Source of the DNA: Idiomarina xiamenensis 10-D-4 | GTDB lineage: Bacteria; Pseudomonadota; Gammaproteobacteria; Enterobacterales; Alteromonadaceae | NCBI RefSeq assembly: GCF_000299895.1 | Contig: NZ_AMRG01000012.1 | Location: 58,814 to 122,813 of the forward strand | DNA length: 64,000 nucleotides | Direction: 5' to 3' | Part shown: positions 27,930 to 37,913 of the stretch, one piece after another | Numbering within the stretch: position 1 is the first letter of the stretch | Layout of the letters: every line of letters begins with the position of its first letter | Position numbers and translations under genes: made by a program | Notes under the pieces: generated by a model | Database searches by the model: none | Told to the model about the DNA's origin: nothing | The model's input: the letters and a program-made list of their open reading frames with translations, nothing else

Positions 27930-30089
27930 ATGCATTATTCAACGTTAGCATTGGCGCTTGCCAGCGCCCTGTGTTCTTCGTTCGTAGTCTCAACCGCCGC
28001 CGCTCAACAAAGCTCCACCAGCAACAGCGAAGCAACCGATATTGAGCGTATTAGCGTCACTGGTCGCGCACAGACGCTTTATCGCAGCGATAGCAGCAGC
28101 TTGGCGACACGCACGGCGACCCCGATAGCTGAGATCCCACAAAGCATTCAAGTGCTTCCCGAAGCGTTGATTGACGATCAGGCCGCACGACAAATTACCG
28201 ACTTGTATCGCAGTATTAGCGGTGTCAGTACCTTTAGCTACTCAGGTGTCACCTTCCGCGGCTTCCGACAAGACGAAGTGTTATACGATGGCTTGCGCGG
28301 CGACCCGTTCAGTAGCCTTGCCGTACCACAGTTATTTAATATCGCCCAAGTGCAGGTGCTCAAGGGCCCTAATGGCGCTATGTTTGGTAGTGGCTCACCG
28401 GGCGGCATTATTAACTATGTCACAAAAAAACCAACGGCAACGGCGCAGCGTGAAATTAGCCTTGGCTTAGGTAACGATGATTACCGCCAAGGCGCCATTG
28501 AACTCAGCGGTCCGCTGACCGAGAGTGGTGACCAACGCTATCGTGCGGCTTACTACTACGACGACGAAAAGCCGTTTCGTTTTAATACTGAGCAAACCAA
28601 CCGCATACTCGATTTAGGTTACGCCTTTGATATTGGCAACCGCACTGACGTTACTTTGCAATACACCAATTATCGACAAGACTACCAAGGCGCTCGCTTA
28701 CGCGGTGTGCCGGTTGATAACGACGGTAATTTTTTAACCGATAGACGCTGGAATCATAACGAAGCAACCGATTTTCAAGTCATGGACGCCGATGTCTATC
28801 AAGCTCGTTTAAATCACGATTTTAACAGTAACTGGCGCGCCGATTTAACCGTCCGCCATTACCAAAATACCGAATTACAAAATTATCATGAGCCGCGTGG
28901 CTTAATTGATGCCGAGGGTAATGCGGTCAGCGACACACGCGATGCAATCGCCAGCTTACGACAATTCCGTAATCAGGTGCGCGACAGCAAAGCGACCAGC
29001 GTTAACGCCAACGTGGTGGGCACCTTAATGAGTGGCCAATATGAGCATACCCTGCTATTCGGTTGGGAGTACCTTGATTCTGAAAATAGCTTCCGCGGCG
29101 ATAACGCCAATCCTTTTGACAGCGATGGCAACCCAGTGGTGCCCTCGTTAGATTTGCTTAACCCGCAATATGGCGTGGCCAAAGGTCCATATGGAACTGA
29201 TCCATATAGCGTTGAGGCCAGCATCACTGATACCCGTCGTGATGGCGTTTACGTACAAGATCAACTGCGCATCAACGAACGCTTTAACCTATTAGCTAGC
29301 CTACGTTACGACCAATTTGAGGACGACGTCAGCGGTGTTAAGTTTGACGATTCAGCCTTGACTTATCGTATCGGCGCCACCTACCAATTGACCGACTGGG
29401 TGCGTACTTATGCACTTTACGGTACTGGCTTTAATCCGCAGGCGCCGGACAGCCAAGACGTTGCCGTCGGTGGTCCCTTTGATCCAGAAGAATCGACCAT
29501 TTATGAACTGGGTGCACGCTGGTCGTTATTGAATGACGCCATTCGTTTAAGCAGTGCGGTTTATCAAATCGAACGCGAAAACATTCTGCAAGCGACGGCT
29601 GAGATCAGCGACGATGGCCGCTCGATTTTAAGCAATGTGGGCACCGTGCGTAGCCGTGGTGCAGAATTAGACTTACTCGGCGACCTCACCGATAACTGGG
29701 TATTGAATGCTTCATATGCGTATAACGATACACGCATTACCGATACCGTGCCGGGCCAGATCATCGATTGGTCGGCGGGCGATCGCTTCCCGAATGCGCC
29801 CAAACATCAATTCGGTTTATGGACGCGTTATGAATTACCGTTCTTACAGTCATCGATCGGTGCCGGCATGGATTATGTGAGTGAACGCATCAGTATGTCG
29901 AATCAACGCATCAAGCCCTACACGGTGTTTGACCTAAGCTGGCAGAGCCATTGGCAACAATGGACCTTACAGGTTAACGTTAAAAACCTATTCGATAAGA
30001 CTTATGCCGCCAGCGGTTTTCTTGACCGCACCGGGCATTTCCCCGGCGAGCCACGCCGCATTTATGCCAGCGTCAGCTATAGCTTTTAA
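27930..30089 (+). CDS. TonB-dependent siderophore receptor
   Basis: The 719-residue outer-membrane protein is read from the ATG at 27930; a TTG 11 codons earlier lies in the leader. The signal peptide ends near STAAAQ. The TonB box is IERISVTGR, the plug has AEIPQSIQVLPEALIDDQAA, FRGFRQDEVLYDG, LKGPNGAMFGSGSPGGIINYVTKKP, and the barrel ends PRRIYASVSYSF with the terminal Phe. The plug pattern is that of ferric-siderophore receptors (TIGR01783-like). A Fur-like box precedes it and a PepSY membrane protein follows by 18 bases, as in many iron-uptake operons. The siderophore cannot be named. Confidence 0.92.
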   Translation: MHYSTLALALASALCSSFVVSTAAAQQSSTSNSEATDIERISVTGRAQTLYRSDSSSLATRTATPIAEIPQSIQVLPEALIDDQAARQITDLYRSISGVSTFSYSGVTFRGFRQDEVLYDGLRGDPFSSLAVPQLFNIAQVQVLKGPNGAMFGSGSPGGIINYVTKKPTATAQREISLGLGNDDYRQGAIELSGPLTESGDQRYRAAYYYDDEKPFRFNTEQTNRILDLGYAFDIGNRTDVTLQYTNYRQDYQGARLRGVPVDNDGNFLTDRRWNHNEATDFQVMDADVYQARLNHDFNSNWRADLTVRHYQNTELQNYHEPRGLIDAEGNAVSDTRDAIASLRQFRNQVRDSKATSVNANVVGTLMSGQYEHTLLFGWEYLDSENSFRGDNANPFDSDGNPVVPSLDLLNPQYGVAKGPYGTDPYSVEASITDTRRDGVYVQDQLRINERFNLLASLRYDQFEDDVSGVKFDDSALTYRIGATYQLTDWVRTYALYGTGFNPQAPDSQDVAVGGPFDPEESTIYELGARWSLLNDAIRLSSAVYQIERENILQATAEISDDGRSILSNVGTVRSRGAELDLLGDLTDNWVLNASYAYNDTRITDTVPGQIIDWSAGDRFPNAPKHQFGLWTRYELPFLQSSIGAGMDYVSERISMSNQRIKPYTVFDLSWQSHWQQWTLQVNVKNLFDKTYAASGFLDRTGHFPGEPRRIYASVSYSF

Positions 30090-30107
30090 AGTCATTCATA
30101 GCGCGAC

Positions 30108-31340
30108 ATGAGCAATCGTCAATGGTATCAACTACACGCATGGGCAGGCTTTGCATTTGCAGGCCTGCTTTTATTAATTTGCGCTAGCGGCGTTTTAGCC
30201 ACACTCAGTTATGAACTTCAGTATTTAAGCGATGCCAAGTATCGCGCGTTAACTGAACGGCAAGGGCCAGTGGCTTGGTCGGCGCTAGAACAACAGTTAG
30301 CCGAACACTATCCACAAGGTCAAATACTGGGTGCCCAAGTGCATGGACAAACCTACTTAGCGGGCGAAGTGCGGTTGCTAACCGACAAAGGTTTTCGCTT
30401 TGTCTTTTTTGACCCAGCTAGTGGTCAGTTGCTAGGCGAAGGTGGCTGGGGGCAATTATCGCGCTATTTACGTGATTTACACATGTATTTGTCGATGGGC
30501 AGCACGGGTAAGTACATCGTCACCGCAACCAGCTTGTTATTACTGCTAACCCTTATCACCAGCTTTAAGGTCTATCGCGGTTGGTGGCGGCAATGGTTGG
30601 CGCTACCGGCAAAGCTACGCTGGCAGCGACGTCCTAGCTGGGCAAGCTGGCATAAATGGTTGGGATTATGGAGCTGGTGGTTTATCGCTATCATTACGCT
30701 AACCGGTTTGTGGTACCTGAGCGAGCACATCATGCTCAAAGCCGACATTGATCACTATCCGGCGGCACCGACCGCCTCCGCGGCACTGCCATCACCACAG
30801 CAGCCGCTATCGCTCACGGCATTACTACAACGCGTACAGCAAGCTAGGCCAGACATGGACGTCAGTCGTTTTTATTATCCGACTTATGCGGCCAAGGCCA
30901 AGCAGGTACAACCGATCATGGCTTTCACCGGGCAGGATGGACATAGCTTATTAGTGCGTGACCGCGCCAACCGCGTTTATATCAACGCGTTAAGCGGCGA
31001 AGTCGTCGCGTTACAGCATGCCGAAGATCTGGGCTTAGTGGCACGCATTAGCGATACCGCCGATCCGCTGCACTTTGGTAACTTTGCCGGTTTAGGCGTC
31101 AAGCTCATTTATGCCTTGTTTGGCTTAGCGTTAACGTTTTTGGTGCTATCGGGTATGCGTATGCATTACCAGCGAACACGGCGGAAAAGTCCGTCGCTGG
31201 CACGCTGGATGGGAATGACTGGTAGCCTGTCGTTGCTAGTCGCCGTGCTAGCACTGGTTTACACCAGCGTCGTTTTCGACGACTATACTCAACAACGGGT
31301 GCCGTTGTCGCCGCAATTGGCTACGCTACTGGCGCACTAA
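30108..31340 (+). CDS. PepSY-associated inner-membrane protein, probable ferric-siderophore reductase partner
   Basis: The 410-residue protein has four predicted transmembrane helices: near 12-35, 140-160, 190-210 and 345-370, and a further hydrophobic end. Conserved His residues are seen in HAWAGFAF, HMYLSMG, HKWLGLWSWWF and DPLHFGNF, the expected heme-binding pattern of PepSY_TM proteins. Such proteins accompany TonB siderophore receptors and are thought to reduce imported ferric iron. The gene starts 18 bases after the receptor stop and ends in a long hairpin. Confidence 0.87.
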   Translation: MSNRQWYQLHAWAGFAFAGLLLLICASGVLATLSYELQYLSDAKYRALTERQGPVAWSALEQQLAEHYPQGQILGAQVHGQTYLAGEVRLLTDKGFRFVFFDPASGQLLGEGGWGQLSRYLRDLHMYLSMGSTGKYIVTATSLLLLLTLITSFKVYRGWWRQWLALPAKLRWQRRPSWASWHKWLGLWSWWFIAIITLTGLWYLSEHIMLKADIDHYPAAPTASAALPSPQQPLSLTALLQRVQQARPDMDVSRFYYPTYAAKAKQVQPIMAFTGQDGHSLLVRDRANRVYINALSGEVVALQHAEDLGLVARISDTADPLHFGNFAGLGVKLIYALFGLALTFLVLSGMRMHYQRTRRKSPSLARWMGMTGSLSLLVAVLALVYTSVVFDDYTQQRVPLSPQLATLLAH

Positions 31341-31366
31341 GCCGGCAAGCTGCTTGCCGCTTAGTG
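31335..31366 (+). terminator. Long hairpin over the PepSY gene stop codon, terminator-like
   Basis: CACTAAG-C-CGGCAAG pairs with CTTGCCG-CTTAGTG around a CTG loop: fourteen base pairs with a single bulged C. It includes the TAA stop and lacks a proper T-run, so it may serve mRNA stability or weak termination before cysQ. Confidence 0.5.
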
Positions 31367-31418
31367 AAATAGATGGCGACTGCGGCTTATTATGCGTACC
31401 GATAGTTACGACTAAACC

Positions 31419-32186
31419 ATGATGTCTATGTTAGCACCAGAATTACGCCATCAAGTTGCCGCCATCGCAAAAAGTGCGGGCGCGGCTATTTTGCCCTTTT
31501 TTGATCAGCAGCCATTAGATATTCGGCAAAAAGCTGACGGCTCGCCGGTAACTATCGCTGATTTGACCGCGCATCAAGTGATTGTTGAGGGGCTACAACA
31601 GTTGCAGCCGGTGTTACCCATCTTATCGGAGGAAGCCGCCGATATCCCGTTTAGTGTACGCCGTCATTGGCGCCGTTACTGGTTGGTCGATCCACTTGAT
31701 GGAACCAAAGAGTTCAGCCGCGCATCGGCTCAATTTACCGTCAATATCGCGCTAATTGAAGACGGCGCACCACGACTCGGGGTCGTCTATGTGCCCGTTA
31801 CCGACCGCTTGTATTGTGGCGAAGTTGGCGTTGGCGCCTGGTGTAACGAGCGCCCTATTCAGGCCCGGCCGACACGTGGCGAACAAGATGTGGTGTTAGG
31901 CAGTCGTAGCCATGCCTCGGCCAAATTGGATGACTGGCTACAGCAGTTACCACAGGATTATGAGTTACAGGCGGTCGGCAGTTCCCTAAAGTTTTGTCTG
32001 ATCGCCGAGGGTAAAGCCGACATCTACCCGCGTTTCAGTCCTACCTGTGAATGGGATACCGCTGCGGGGCAAGCGGTGGCTGAAGCCGCTGGAGCGCGCG
32101 TGTTAACGACCGATGGCCGGCCATTACGCTATAACCAACACGACAGTTTGATTAACGACCACTTTATTGTCGATATTGACGATTAG
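31419..32186 (+). CDS. cysQ: 3'(2'),5'-bisphosphate nucleotidase CysQ
   Basis: The 255-residue member of the inositol monophosphatase superfamily removes phosphate from PAP (3'-phosphoadenosine 5'-phosphate), a by-product of sulfate assimilation. Metal-binding motifs are complete: KADGSPVTIAD, LSEEA, WLVDPLDGTKEF and PTCEWDTAAGQAV. The start is uncertain because three in-frame ATGs (31419, 31422, 31428) occur within ten bases without a strong ribosome-binding site. It converges with the REC/HD-like gene. Confidence 0.95.
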   Translation: MMSMLAPELRHQVAAIAKSAGAAILPFFDQQPLDIRQKADGSPVTIADLTAHQVIVEGLQQLQPVLPILSEEAADIPFSVRRHWRRYWLVDPLDGTKEFSRASAQFTVNIALIEDGAPRLGVVYVPVTDRLYCGEVGVGAWCNERPIQARPTRGEQDVVLGSRSHASAKLDDWLQQLPQDYELQAVGSSLKFCLIAEGKADIYPRFSPTCEWDTAAGQAVAEAAGARVLTTDGRPLRYNQHDSLINDHFIVDIDD

Positions 32187-32194
32187 CACACTAG

Positions 32195-33400
32195 CTAAAC
32201 GGGCTTTTTAATCACCACGCTGTCGTCTTGTACATGCACCAGCAGTTCTCGCGATTGCAGCCCTAACTTTTTTAACACATCAATCGAGTGCTGCGTTAAA
32301 CGATGTCCGGTAGCCATCAGTAGTAGGTTCTGGCTATTGTAGATATTACGCGTCAGCACTAATCCGGGCCTTAGTTGCTCAATACTACAAAGGAACTGTT
32401 TGTTATACCGGTTTAACGCCTGTTTTTCACTGAGCTCGGCGAGTGCCTGTAAAACAGTAGGCGCATAACCGGCGCTACGGTCACGTTGTAAATGTTGGCA
32501 GGCGCGCTGAATAGACATCCCCGAGCCGGTCATAAAACCATCGCGATAACGAATCGCATCACGAGCAACAGCCAGCACCGCCGCTACTTCGCTGATAAAA
32601 AAGTTGGCGGTCGAACTGTCGTCAAACGTCAGGTGAGAGGCATACTGCGAGACCAATATTTTACGCAACGCCACCAAGTGCGGCGAACTACTCGGCATGA
32701 TTTGATAGCAGTTGGTTAAATGCTCGACGATATAACGCCACTGCGAAATTTGCATACCGACGCGGGCGAGCTTGACCAGCTTTTCTGGCAAACTCAAATA
32801 ACCCAGTAGCGCCAGCTTGCCGGCATCCACCGCCAAACGTCTAGCCTCACCGGTTAACTGCAAGCTCTGCGCCAGCATATCGCTTAAGCTAACCATCGCT
32901 TGGCAGTGCACGCCCCCCAGCAAAGGGTGTTGCTGTAACAATAAGTACAGCATATCCACCAATTGCGCCTGCTCAACTTGCCCGGCACTGCTAGCGTTAA
33001 GCTCTGCTTGATGCGCCTTGGCGTTTGCCAAATAGTCTCGGCCAGCCTGCAATAGCGTGATCAAGCGAGCTTTATCAAACGGACGCCGTAAGGTTTCGTG
33101 CGCCGCAAACGCTTTCAATTCGGCTACGCTTAGGCTGTTGTCAGTTAACTGCATCAACAGTCGAAAGCATTTCGGACGCTGCTCTCGGAAAAAAGTTAGT
33201 AGATACTCACTTCGCTTAGAAAGAGCACGCGAATCACAGAGCAATACGCTAATGGGTTGTGAGCTGGCGATATCAATAGCTTGCCCCAAGTTCTGACAGG
33301 GATGAATGAAATAATTCCCCACACTCGAGGCTAATCTCGTTACCGCCTTATTGATTCGATTATCGGGCTCAACCACGATCACATGCACTGCGTCAGACAT
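32195..33400 (-). CDS. Receiver-domain protein with a degenerate HD-GYP-like region
   Basis: The 401-residue protein has an N-terminal receiver-like domain (about 1-125): the acidic pair is in VEPDN, an Asp occurs at VLLCDSR and the usual Lys is replaced in LRRPFD. After a linker, about residues 145-340 follow the helical layout of an HD-GYP domain, but the HD doublet and the GYP triad are not recognisable (AGKLALLGYLSLPEKL sits where HDIGK is expected). Phosphodiesterase activity is therefore unlikely. The C-terminal end resembles the small domain after HD-GYP (LRPGLVLTRNIYNSQNLLL). It is downstream of the exporter permease by 55 bases, so it may be the last gene of that block. Function unknown. 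Confidence 0.7.
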   Translation of the reverse strand: MSDAVHVIVVEPDNRINKAVTRLASSVGNYFIHPCQNLGQAIDIASSQPISVLLCDSRALSKRSEYLLTFFREQRPKCFRLLMQLTDNSLSVAELKAFAAHETLRRPFDKARLITLLQAGRDYLANAKAHQAELNASSAGQVEQAQLVDMLYLLLQQHPLLGGVHCQAMVSLSDMLAQSLQLTGEARRLAVDAGKLALLGYLSLPEKLVKLARVGMQISQWRYIVEHLTNCYQIMPSSSPHLVALRKILVSQYASHLTFDDSSTANFFISEVAAVLAVARDAIRYRDGFMTGSGMSIQRACQHLQRDRSAGYAPTVLQALAELSEKQALNRYNKQFLCSIEQLRPGLVLTRNIYNSQNLLLMATGHRLTQHSIDVLKKLGLQSRELLVHVQDDSVVIKKPV

Positions 33401-33455
33401 AAACAGATACTCGGTATCAACTATCGCCAGTGGCGCTGATACACTTGATTATAGA

Positions 33456-35858
33456 TTACTGTAACAACTGGCGTATGGGTCGTCGCATAATTCGCATAAA
33501 GGCAACCGCCGCGCTGACCAGCAGCAGTAACACTAAGATGGCTAACATCAAACTGATTGCCGCCGGTGCCAGCATATCGGCGCCCATCATCAGGCTGAGG
33601 CGAGGATTCATCATGGTGACAGTGATAAATACCACCGCCATTGCTAGCACCGTCAGTGCCAACAGCAAGGTCAACAGTTGTCCAAATAACTGATAGCTGC
33701 GTGCACCTACCGCCAATAACACGCCCATACGCCGCTGCCGCATTTGCAATAAACCGGATAATTGATAAAACAGGCTGGTTATACTTAATGAGCAAATTAA
33801 TACGGCAACCAGCACCGACACCATCACCAGCCGGTTTAAATCTTGATTCATTTGCTCCATCTGTTCGATGAGTAAGCCGTTATCGTCAAATTGCCATAGC
33901 TGTCCTTGGCGTTGTTGACGATCTTGCAACCATTGACGTAATGCAGCAGCATGAATCACGTCGACGTATAAATACAGCGTCTGATTAATGCTATGTAAGC
34001 GAGCCAAGTCGCCATAAATCATCGCCACCTCACGATTTAAAAAACCAAAGTGAGGCAAATTTTCAACCACTGCTGCAATGGCTATCGGCTGCTCGTCGTC
34101 GTACCCCAACTCGTCGCCTTCACGAATAAACAACCGCTGTTCAAAAACCGCCGCAGAGTTCCGTAAATTGAGTGCTGACAGTGCCGCATGGTTAAGCACC
34201 ACGCCCTCACGGTTGGCTGCACTAGCAGCTGAACCGCCGCCGATATTAAAGAAATCGAAATACTGAGACGAGACACTGATTAAATTGATACCTTGGCCAT
34301 CGTCGTAATTAGGCGTTTCGGCATTGACCGACGAGGCAATAGTGTCAGGATTGGCAAACGGTTTGGAGCTCACAGCAACCGCATAGGGCAAGCCATCAAC
34401 GGCATTTAAAAAAGCCTTAATATCAATGCCATTATTGACATTATCAGAGCGAGACCATGAGAATTCATGTGCTGCAGGCGCTGCCGCTTGTTGCTGCCTG
34501 AGTTGCCATTGCTGGGTTAACATCGCAAAAGCAAACAATAATGCTAAGCTGGCAAAGGCAATTTGCGCCACCACATTCAAATGTCCTAAACGGCGCTGCA
34601 TCGGCCCCGCCTCTTGGCTACGGCTACGTTGAAAAAGCTGGCGCCGGGCGAGTAATGAGAACGGTAACAAGACACTCAGCGACACCGCCGCTAACAGCAC
34701 GAGCGCCGATAACACGGCGCCAAGCACTAACGTCATGACATCAATATGAACTCCCCAATAGGCAACTAGGCCGGCCAAACTGGCTAAGGTAAGTATCAGT
34801 GCTAACCCCAAACAGGTCAGCACTAAGGGAAGTTGCTCCAGCAATAGCTGCTTTTGAATTGTCGCTGGCGTCGCGCCAACTGCTACCCGTGTAGCAAACT
34901 CAGCACGCCGCTGAATGCACTGATTGATACTCAAGGTCAGTAAGTTTAATACATTCAAGACCGCAAATACGACGCACATCACCAGCATGATCCACCATTG
35001 CCGTTTTAACGCATTGGTGGCATGAGGGGTAAAATCGATACCCTGATGCAAATAAAAGTCCATGCTGTCAGTGCCCGAGCGAACCGATATGCCCTCTTCC
35101 TTACTCGCCCGGCCTTTGCTCAAATCAGCCAAATCGGCACTAGAAAAACCGGCTCGTAACGTCACGACACCGTATAAGTTGGGCGTTTCTTGCATGATCA
35201 TGTGGCGCGCACGGGCTTTGACGGCATCTGGCAGTGGCGCGTCACCAAAATCGACGGTCAGTAGGGTCGAAAAGTGACTGCCAGAAACGAGTAATACCGG
35301 CTCCTGCAACCCCGGTTGTGACACTAACGATTGAGGGATGGTATCAACCACTTTAACCGGCGTTTCACTCTCACCAAGTAAAACGGTCTGTCCAATCAAC
35401 TCTGGTCCTTGCCAGTTTGCTAAAAAAGCCTCACTGACATAGGCGCTTTGTTGAAATTGAATCGGATCTCGGGCAATTGCCGTGATACCGAGCAAGCTGG
35501 GGAGTTGGTCCTGCATAAAAACGACGTTTTCGCCGTTAAACGACTGGTCGTTAATACGAAAGCTCGCCACTACAGTGCCTAAAAAGCTGCTATCTTTGAC
35601 CGCCGGATGAGCGTTCACGGTAGACAAATTAGCCAAGGTCGTTTGACTCATATGACCTTCATGGCTGCGCAAACCAATGGTGACATACTCGGTATCGTTA
35701 GCGGTTACCCACGTCGGTGTTTTTTTAAATAAATCCGGAGCAGTGGCCACACATAGCATCATCAGGCCGGTAAACACTGAAAATCCGATAACCAATAACG
35801 CCATTTGCGCCGCGTATTGTCGCCATTGTCGCCAACCGTAACGGATATCACTTAACAC
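33456..35858 (-). CDS. Large FtsX/MacB-type ABC exporter permease
   Basis: The 800-residue membrane protein starts at a GTG, 12 bases after the ATPase stop. It has a first helix (about 17-40), a periplasmic MacB_PCD-like domain (about 45-270), an FtsX-type helix bundle (about 285-405), another helix (about 430-450), a second periplasmic domain (about 460-660) and a second FtsX bundle (about 675-800), i.e. eight helices in two repeats. This is about twice the MacB membrane part and the ATPase is separate. Such permeases export peptides, lipids or drugs from the periplasm or inner membrane across the envelope together with an adaptor. Confidence 0.86.
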   Translation of the reverse strand: MLSDIRYGWRQWRQYAAQMALLVIGFSVFTGLMMLCVATAPDLFKKTPTWVTANDTEYVTIGLRSHEGHMSQTTLANLSTVNAHPAVKDSSFLGTVVASFRINDQSFNGENVVFMQDQLPSLLGITAIARDPIQFQQSAYVSEAFLANWQGPELIGQTVLLGESETPVKVVDTIPQSLVSQPGLQEPVLLVSGSHFSTLLTVDFGDAPLPDAVKARARHMIMQETPNLYGVVTLRAGFSSADLADLSKGRASKEEGISVRSGTDSMDFYLHQGIDFTPHATNALKRQWWIMLVMCVVFAVLNVLNLLTLSINQCIQRRAEFATRVAVGATPATIQKQLLLEQLPLVLTCLGLALILTLASLAGLVAYWGVHIDVMTLVLGAVLSALVLLAAVSLSVLLPFSLLARRQLFQRSRSQEAGPMQRRLGHLNVVAQIAFASLALLFAFAMLTQQWQLRQQQAAAPAAHEFSWSRSDNVNNGIDIKAFLNAVDGLPYAVAVSSKPFANPDTIASSVNAETPNYDDGQGINLISVSSQYFDFFNIGGGSAASAANREGVVLNHAALSALNLRNSAAVFEQRLFIREGDELGYDDEQPIAIAAVVENLPHFGFLNREVAMIYGDLARLHSINQTLYLYVDVIHAAALRQWLQDRQQRQGQLWQFDDNGLLIEQMEQMNQDLNRLVMVSVLVAVLICSLSITSLFYQLSGLLQMRQRRMGVLLAVGARSYQLFGQLLTLLLALTVLAMAVVFITVTMMNPRLSLMMGADMLAPAAISLMLAILVLLLLVSAAVAFMRIMRRPIRQLLQ

Positions 35859-35870
35859 CAGTCATACCCC

Positions 35871-36554
35871 TTACTCAGCATCCACCAACGTACCATCACT
35901 AATGGTGAGAATACGTTGACATTGCTGCGCTAAATTACGCGAATGAGTTACCAGTAAAATAGTTACACCCCGACGGTGCAGGTCACTCAACAACGAAAAA
36001 ATGGCTTGTTCAGTTTGACTGTCTAGGTTACCGGTGGGTTCGTCGGCAAGGAGAATATCCGGCTCGGTAATTAACGCCCGGGCGATGGCAACTCGTTGCT
36101 GTTGGCCGCCGGAGAGTTCACTCGGATAAGCGCCGGCTTTATCGTCCAAACCGACATCGTTGAGCACTTTATTGACTCGCTCTGTATAAGTCGATTTGGG
36201 CCACGCTTGATTATACTTTAACGGCAACATGACGTTCTCAGCGACGGTCATGTCATTAATTAAGTTGAAGTTTTGAAAAACCCAACCGATGTGGCGATTG
36301 CGTAATGCCGCTTTTTGGTAACCAGATAGCTGGGCTAAGTCGGCACCGCACAGCTGATATTGCCCGCTTGTTGGTGTATCTAATAGGCCGAGAATAGATA
36401 ATAACGTCGATTTTCCGCAACCTGATTTGCCGCTGATGGCAACGAACTCGCCTTCATGAATGGTTAAGGAAATGCCTCTTAAGGCATGAACCGGAACCCG
36501 ATTAGGGTTAAAGACTTTGGTTAAGTTTTCGGTTTTTAGGAGCACAGCCGCCAT
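35871..36554 (-). CDS. ABC transporter ATPase, MacB/LolD type
   Basis: The 227-residue protein has Walker A ([12 protein letters not shown]), the Q-loop (WVFQNFNLI), the signature ([15 protein letters not shown]), Walker B ([13 protein letters not shown]) and the switch His (LLVTHSRN). It powers the adjacent large permease. The start has GGAAG upstream and lies 54 bases after the adaptor stop. All catalytic motifs are intact. Confidence 0.95.
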   Translation of the reverse strand: MAAVLLKTENLTKVFNPNRVPVHALRGISLTIHEGEFVAISGKSGCGKSTLLSILGLLDTPTSGQYQLCGADLAQLSGYQKAALRNRHIGWVFQNFNLINDMTVAENVMLPLKYNQAWPKSTYTERVNKVLNDVGLDDKAGAYPSELSGGQQQRVAIARALITEPDILLADEPTGNLDSQTEQAIFSLLSDLHRRGVTILLVTHSRNLAQQCQRILTISDGTLVDAE

Positions 36555-36608
36555 CGCTCTTCCTTGTGCTTATTATTGTCCAATCGACTGACGTTCTACT
36601 ATCTTAGT

Positions 36609-37868
36609 TCACTGAGTTAATGTCAATTCAGGCTCCGAATGCCAGCGCGCCGGGTCAGCCATTAATACCACGTCACCTTGGTGCAGTCCTTCGTTAATCG
36701 CCAAATATTGCCGTGATGCTCGCTCAACACTGGCCTGCACCAACTGGTAATTACCCGAAGCCATACGCCGATAAACTGCGATTTGACTGCCGCCTTGATA
36801 ATGCGGCGGACGCGGTAGTAACACACGAGCCGATAACTGCTCAACAATGATAGTCGAACGCACTTCAATATCGCTGCGCGCACCGTGTGGCAGTGGTTGT
36901 GCAAAAGCAACGTCGACTTGAACCTGATTATTACGCACGTTTGGTGCGATTCGAGTCACCGTCGCCGGAACTTCATTATCGTTTATGAGTACCGAGGCTT
37001 GATCACCGATGCTGATCAATGCCGCATCAGCAGCACTAACGCGCAGCTCACCGATGAGGCTTTGTGGGTCAGCAACCACACCGACACTGTTGCCCTGCTC
37101 CAACCAATCACCTAGCGCTAAGCTCTCAGGTACCGACTGCAAGGTACCGCTCATACCGGCTTTAACAGCTAACGCCTGTTCGCTTTGCAGGGCATTATGC
37201 AAATCATTATTGGCGCGCTCGACTTTAATTTCAGCCGCCTCCAATTTAGCCTTACGCGCGTTAGCAAAAGCGTCTAATCGGCGCTTAGCCAAATCGCGCG
37301 ACAATTCGAGTTTTGCTAGGGTGGCGCGCTGACTTTGCAGCTCAAGTTGCGAAATAATATTGAGCTCAGCCAGCTTTTCTCGTGCCGCTAGCTCTGCCTG
37401 CTGCGTCTTGACATCAGCTTTAGCGACTTGATAATCATTAGCCAAGCTCAGCTGATCATCGGCCAGCTGCGCCGATAGTTCGCGTAACGCTGCTTCGGCC
37501 TCTTTAAGGGCTAGCTGCGCATTACTGCGCTCGCGAATAACCTCGGGATTGGTCAAACGTAGAATCGTGTCATTGGCGTTAACATACTCACCGGGCTGCT
37601 TAACGATTTCGGTGATGGTACCGGCAACCTGACTAACCACGCTACGCCGAACCTTAGCGCTTAACGAGCCATAAGCTGCAACTTGTTCTTGATAATCACC
37701 CTGTTGAAGGGTTTCGAAGGTCAGCGCCTTATCACTGTCGCCGCCCAATAACGTACTAAATCCTGAGGCTGCGGCAACAACGCTATAAATAACAACAACC
37801 AGTAAGACAACAAGCATTGTCAAACCGGTTAGTTTTTTCGTCACTGTTCTATCTTGCGGTATCTGCAT
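36609..37868 (-). CDS. HlyD/MacA-like periplasmic adaptor of the ABC exporter
   Basis: The 419-residue protein has an N-terminal membrane anchor (about 14-40), a barrel-sandwich lipoyl half (AKVRRSVVSQVAGTITEIV), a long alpha-helical hairpin coiled coil (about 110-235, rich in Ala, Glu, Leu, Lys), the second lipoyl half (VKAGMSGTLQ) and beta-barrel and membrane-proximal domains. It would bridge the permease to an outer-membrane TolC-type duct; no TolC gene is in the window. It follows the small peptide gene with a hairpin in between. Confidence 0.9.
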   Translation of the reverse strand: MQIPQDRTVTKKLTGLTMLVVLLVVVIYSVVAAASGFSTLLGGDSDKALTFETLQQGDYQEQVAAYGSLSAKVRRSVVSQVAGTITEIVKQPGEYVNANDTILRLTNPEVIRERSNAQLALKEAEAALRELSAQLADDQLSLANDYQVAKADVKTQQAELAAREKLAELNIISQLELQSQRATLAKLELSRDLAKRRLDAFANARKAKLEAAEIKVERANNDLHNALQSEQALAVKAGMSGTLQSVPESLALGDWLEQGNSVGVVADPQSLIGELRVSAADAALISIGDQASVLINDNEVPATVTRIAPNVRNNQVQVDVAFAQPLPHGARSDIEVRSTIIVEQLSARVLLPRPPHYQGGSQIAVYRRMASGNYQLVQASVERASRQYLAINEGLHQGDVVLMADPARWHSEPELTLTQ

Positions 37869-37913
37869 GACAATATCAGCGAATATAGCTTACCTCTGTC
37901 AGGTTATAGTTAA

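Noticed and set aside
33421..33795. Open frame of 124 residues, minus strand
   Set aside because: It overlaps the end of the ABC permease in another frame and its composition is not protein-like.
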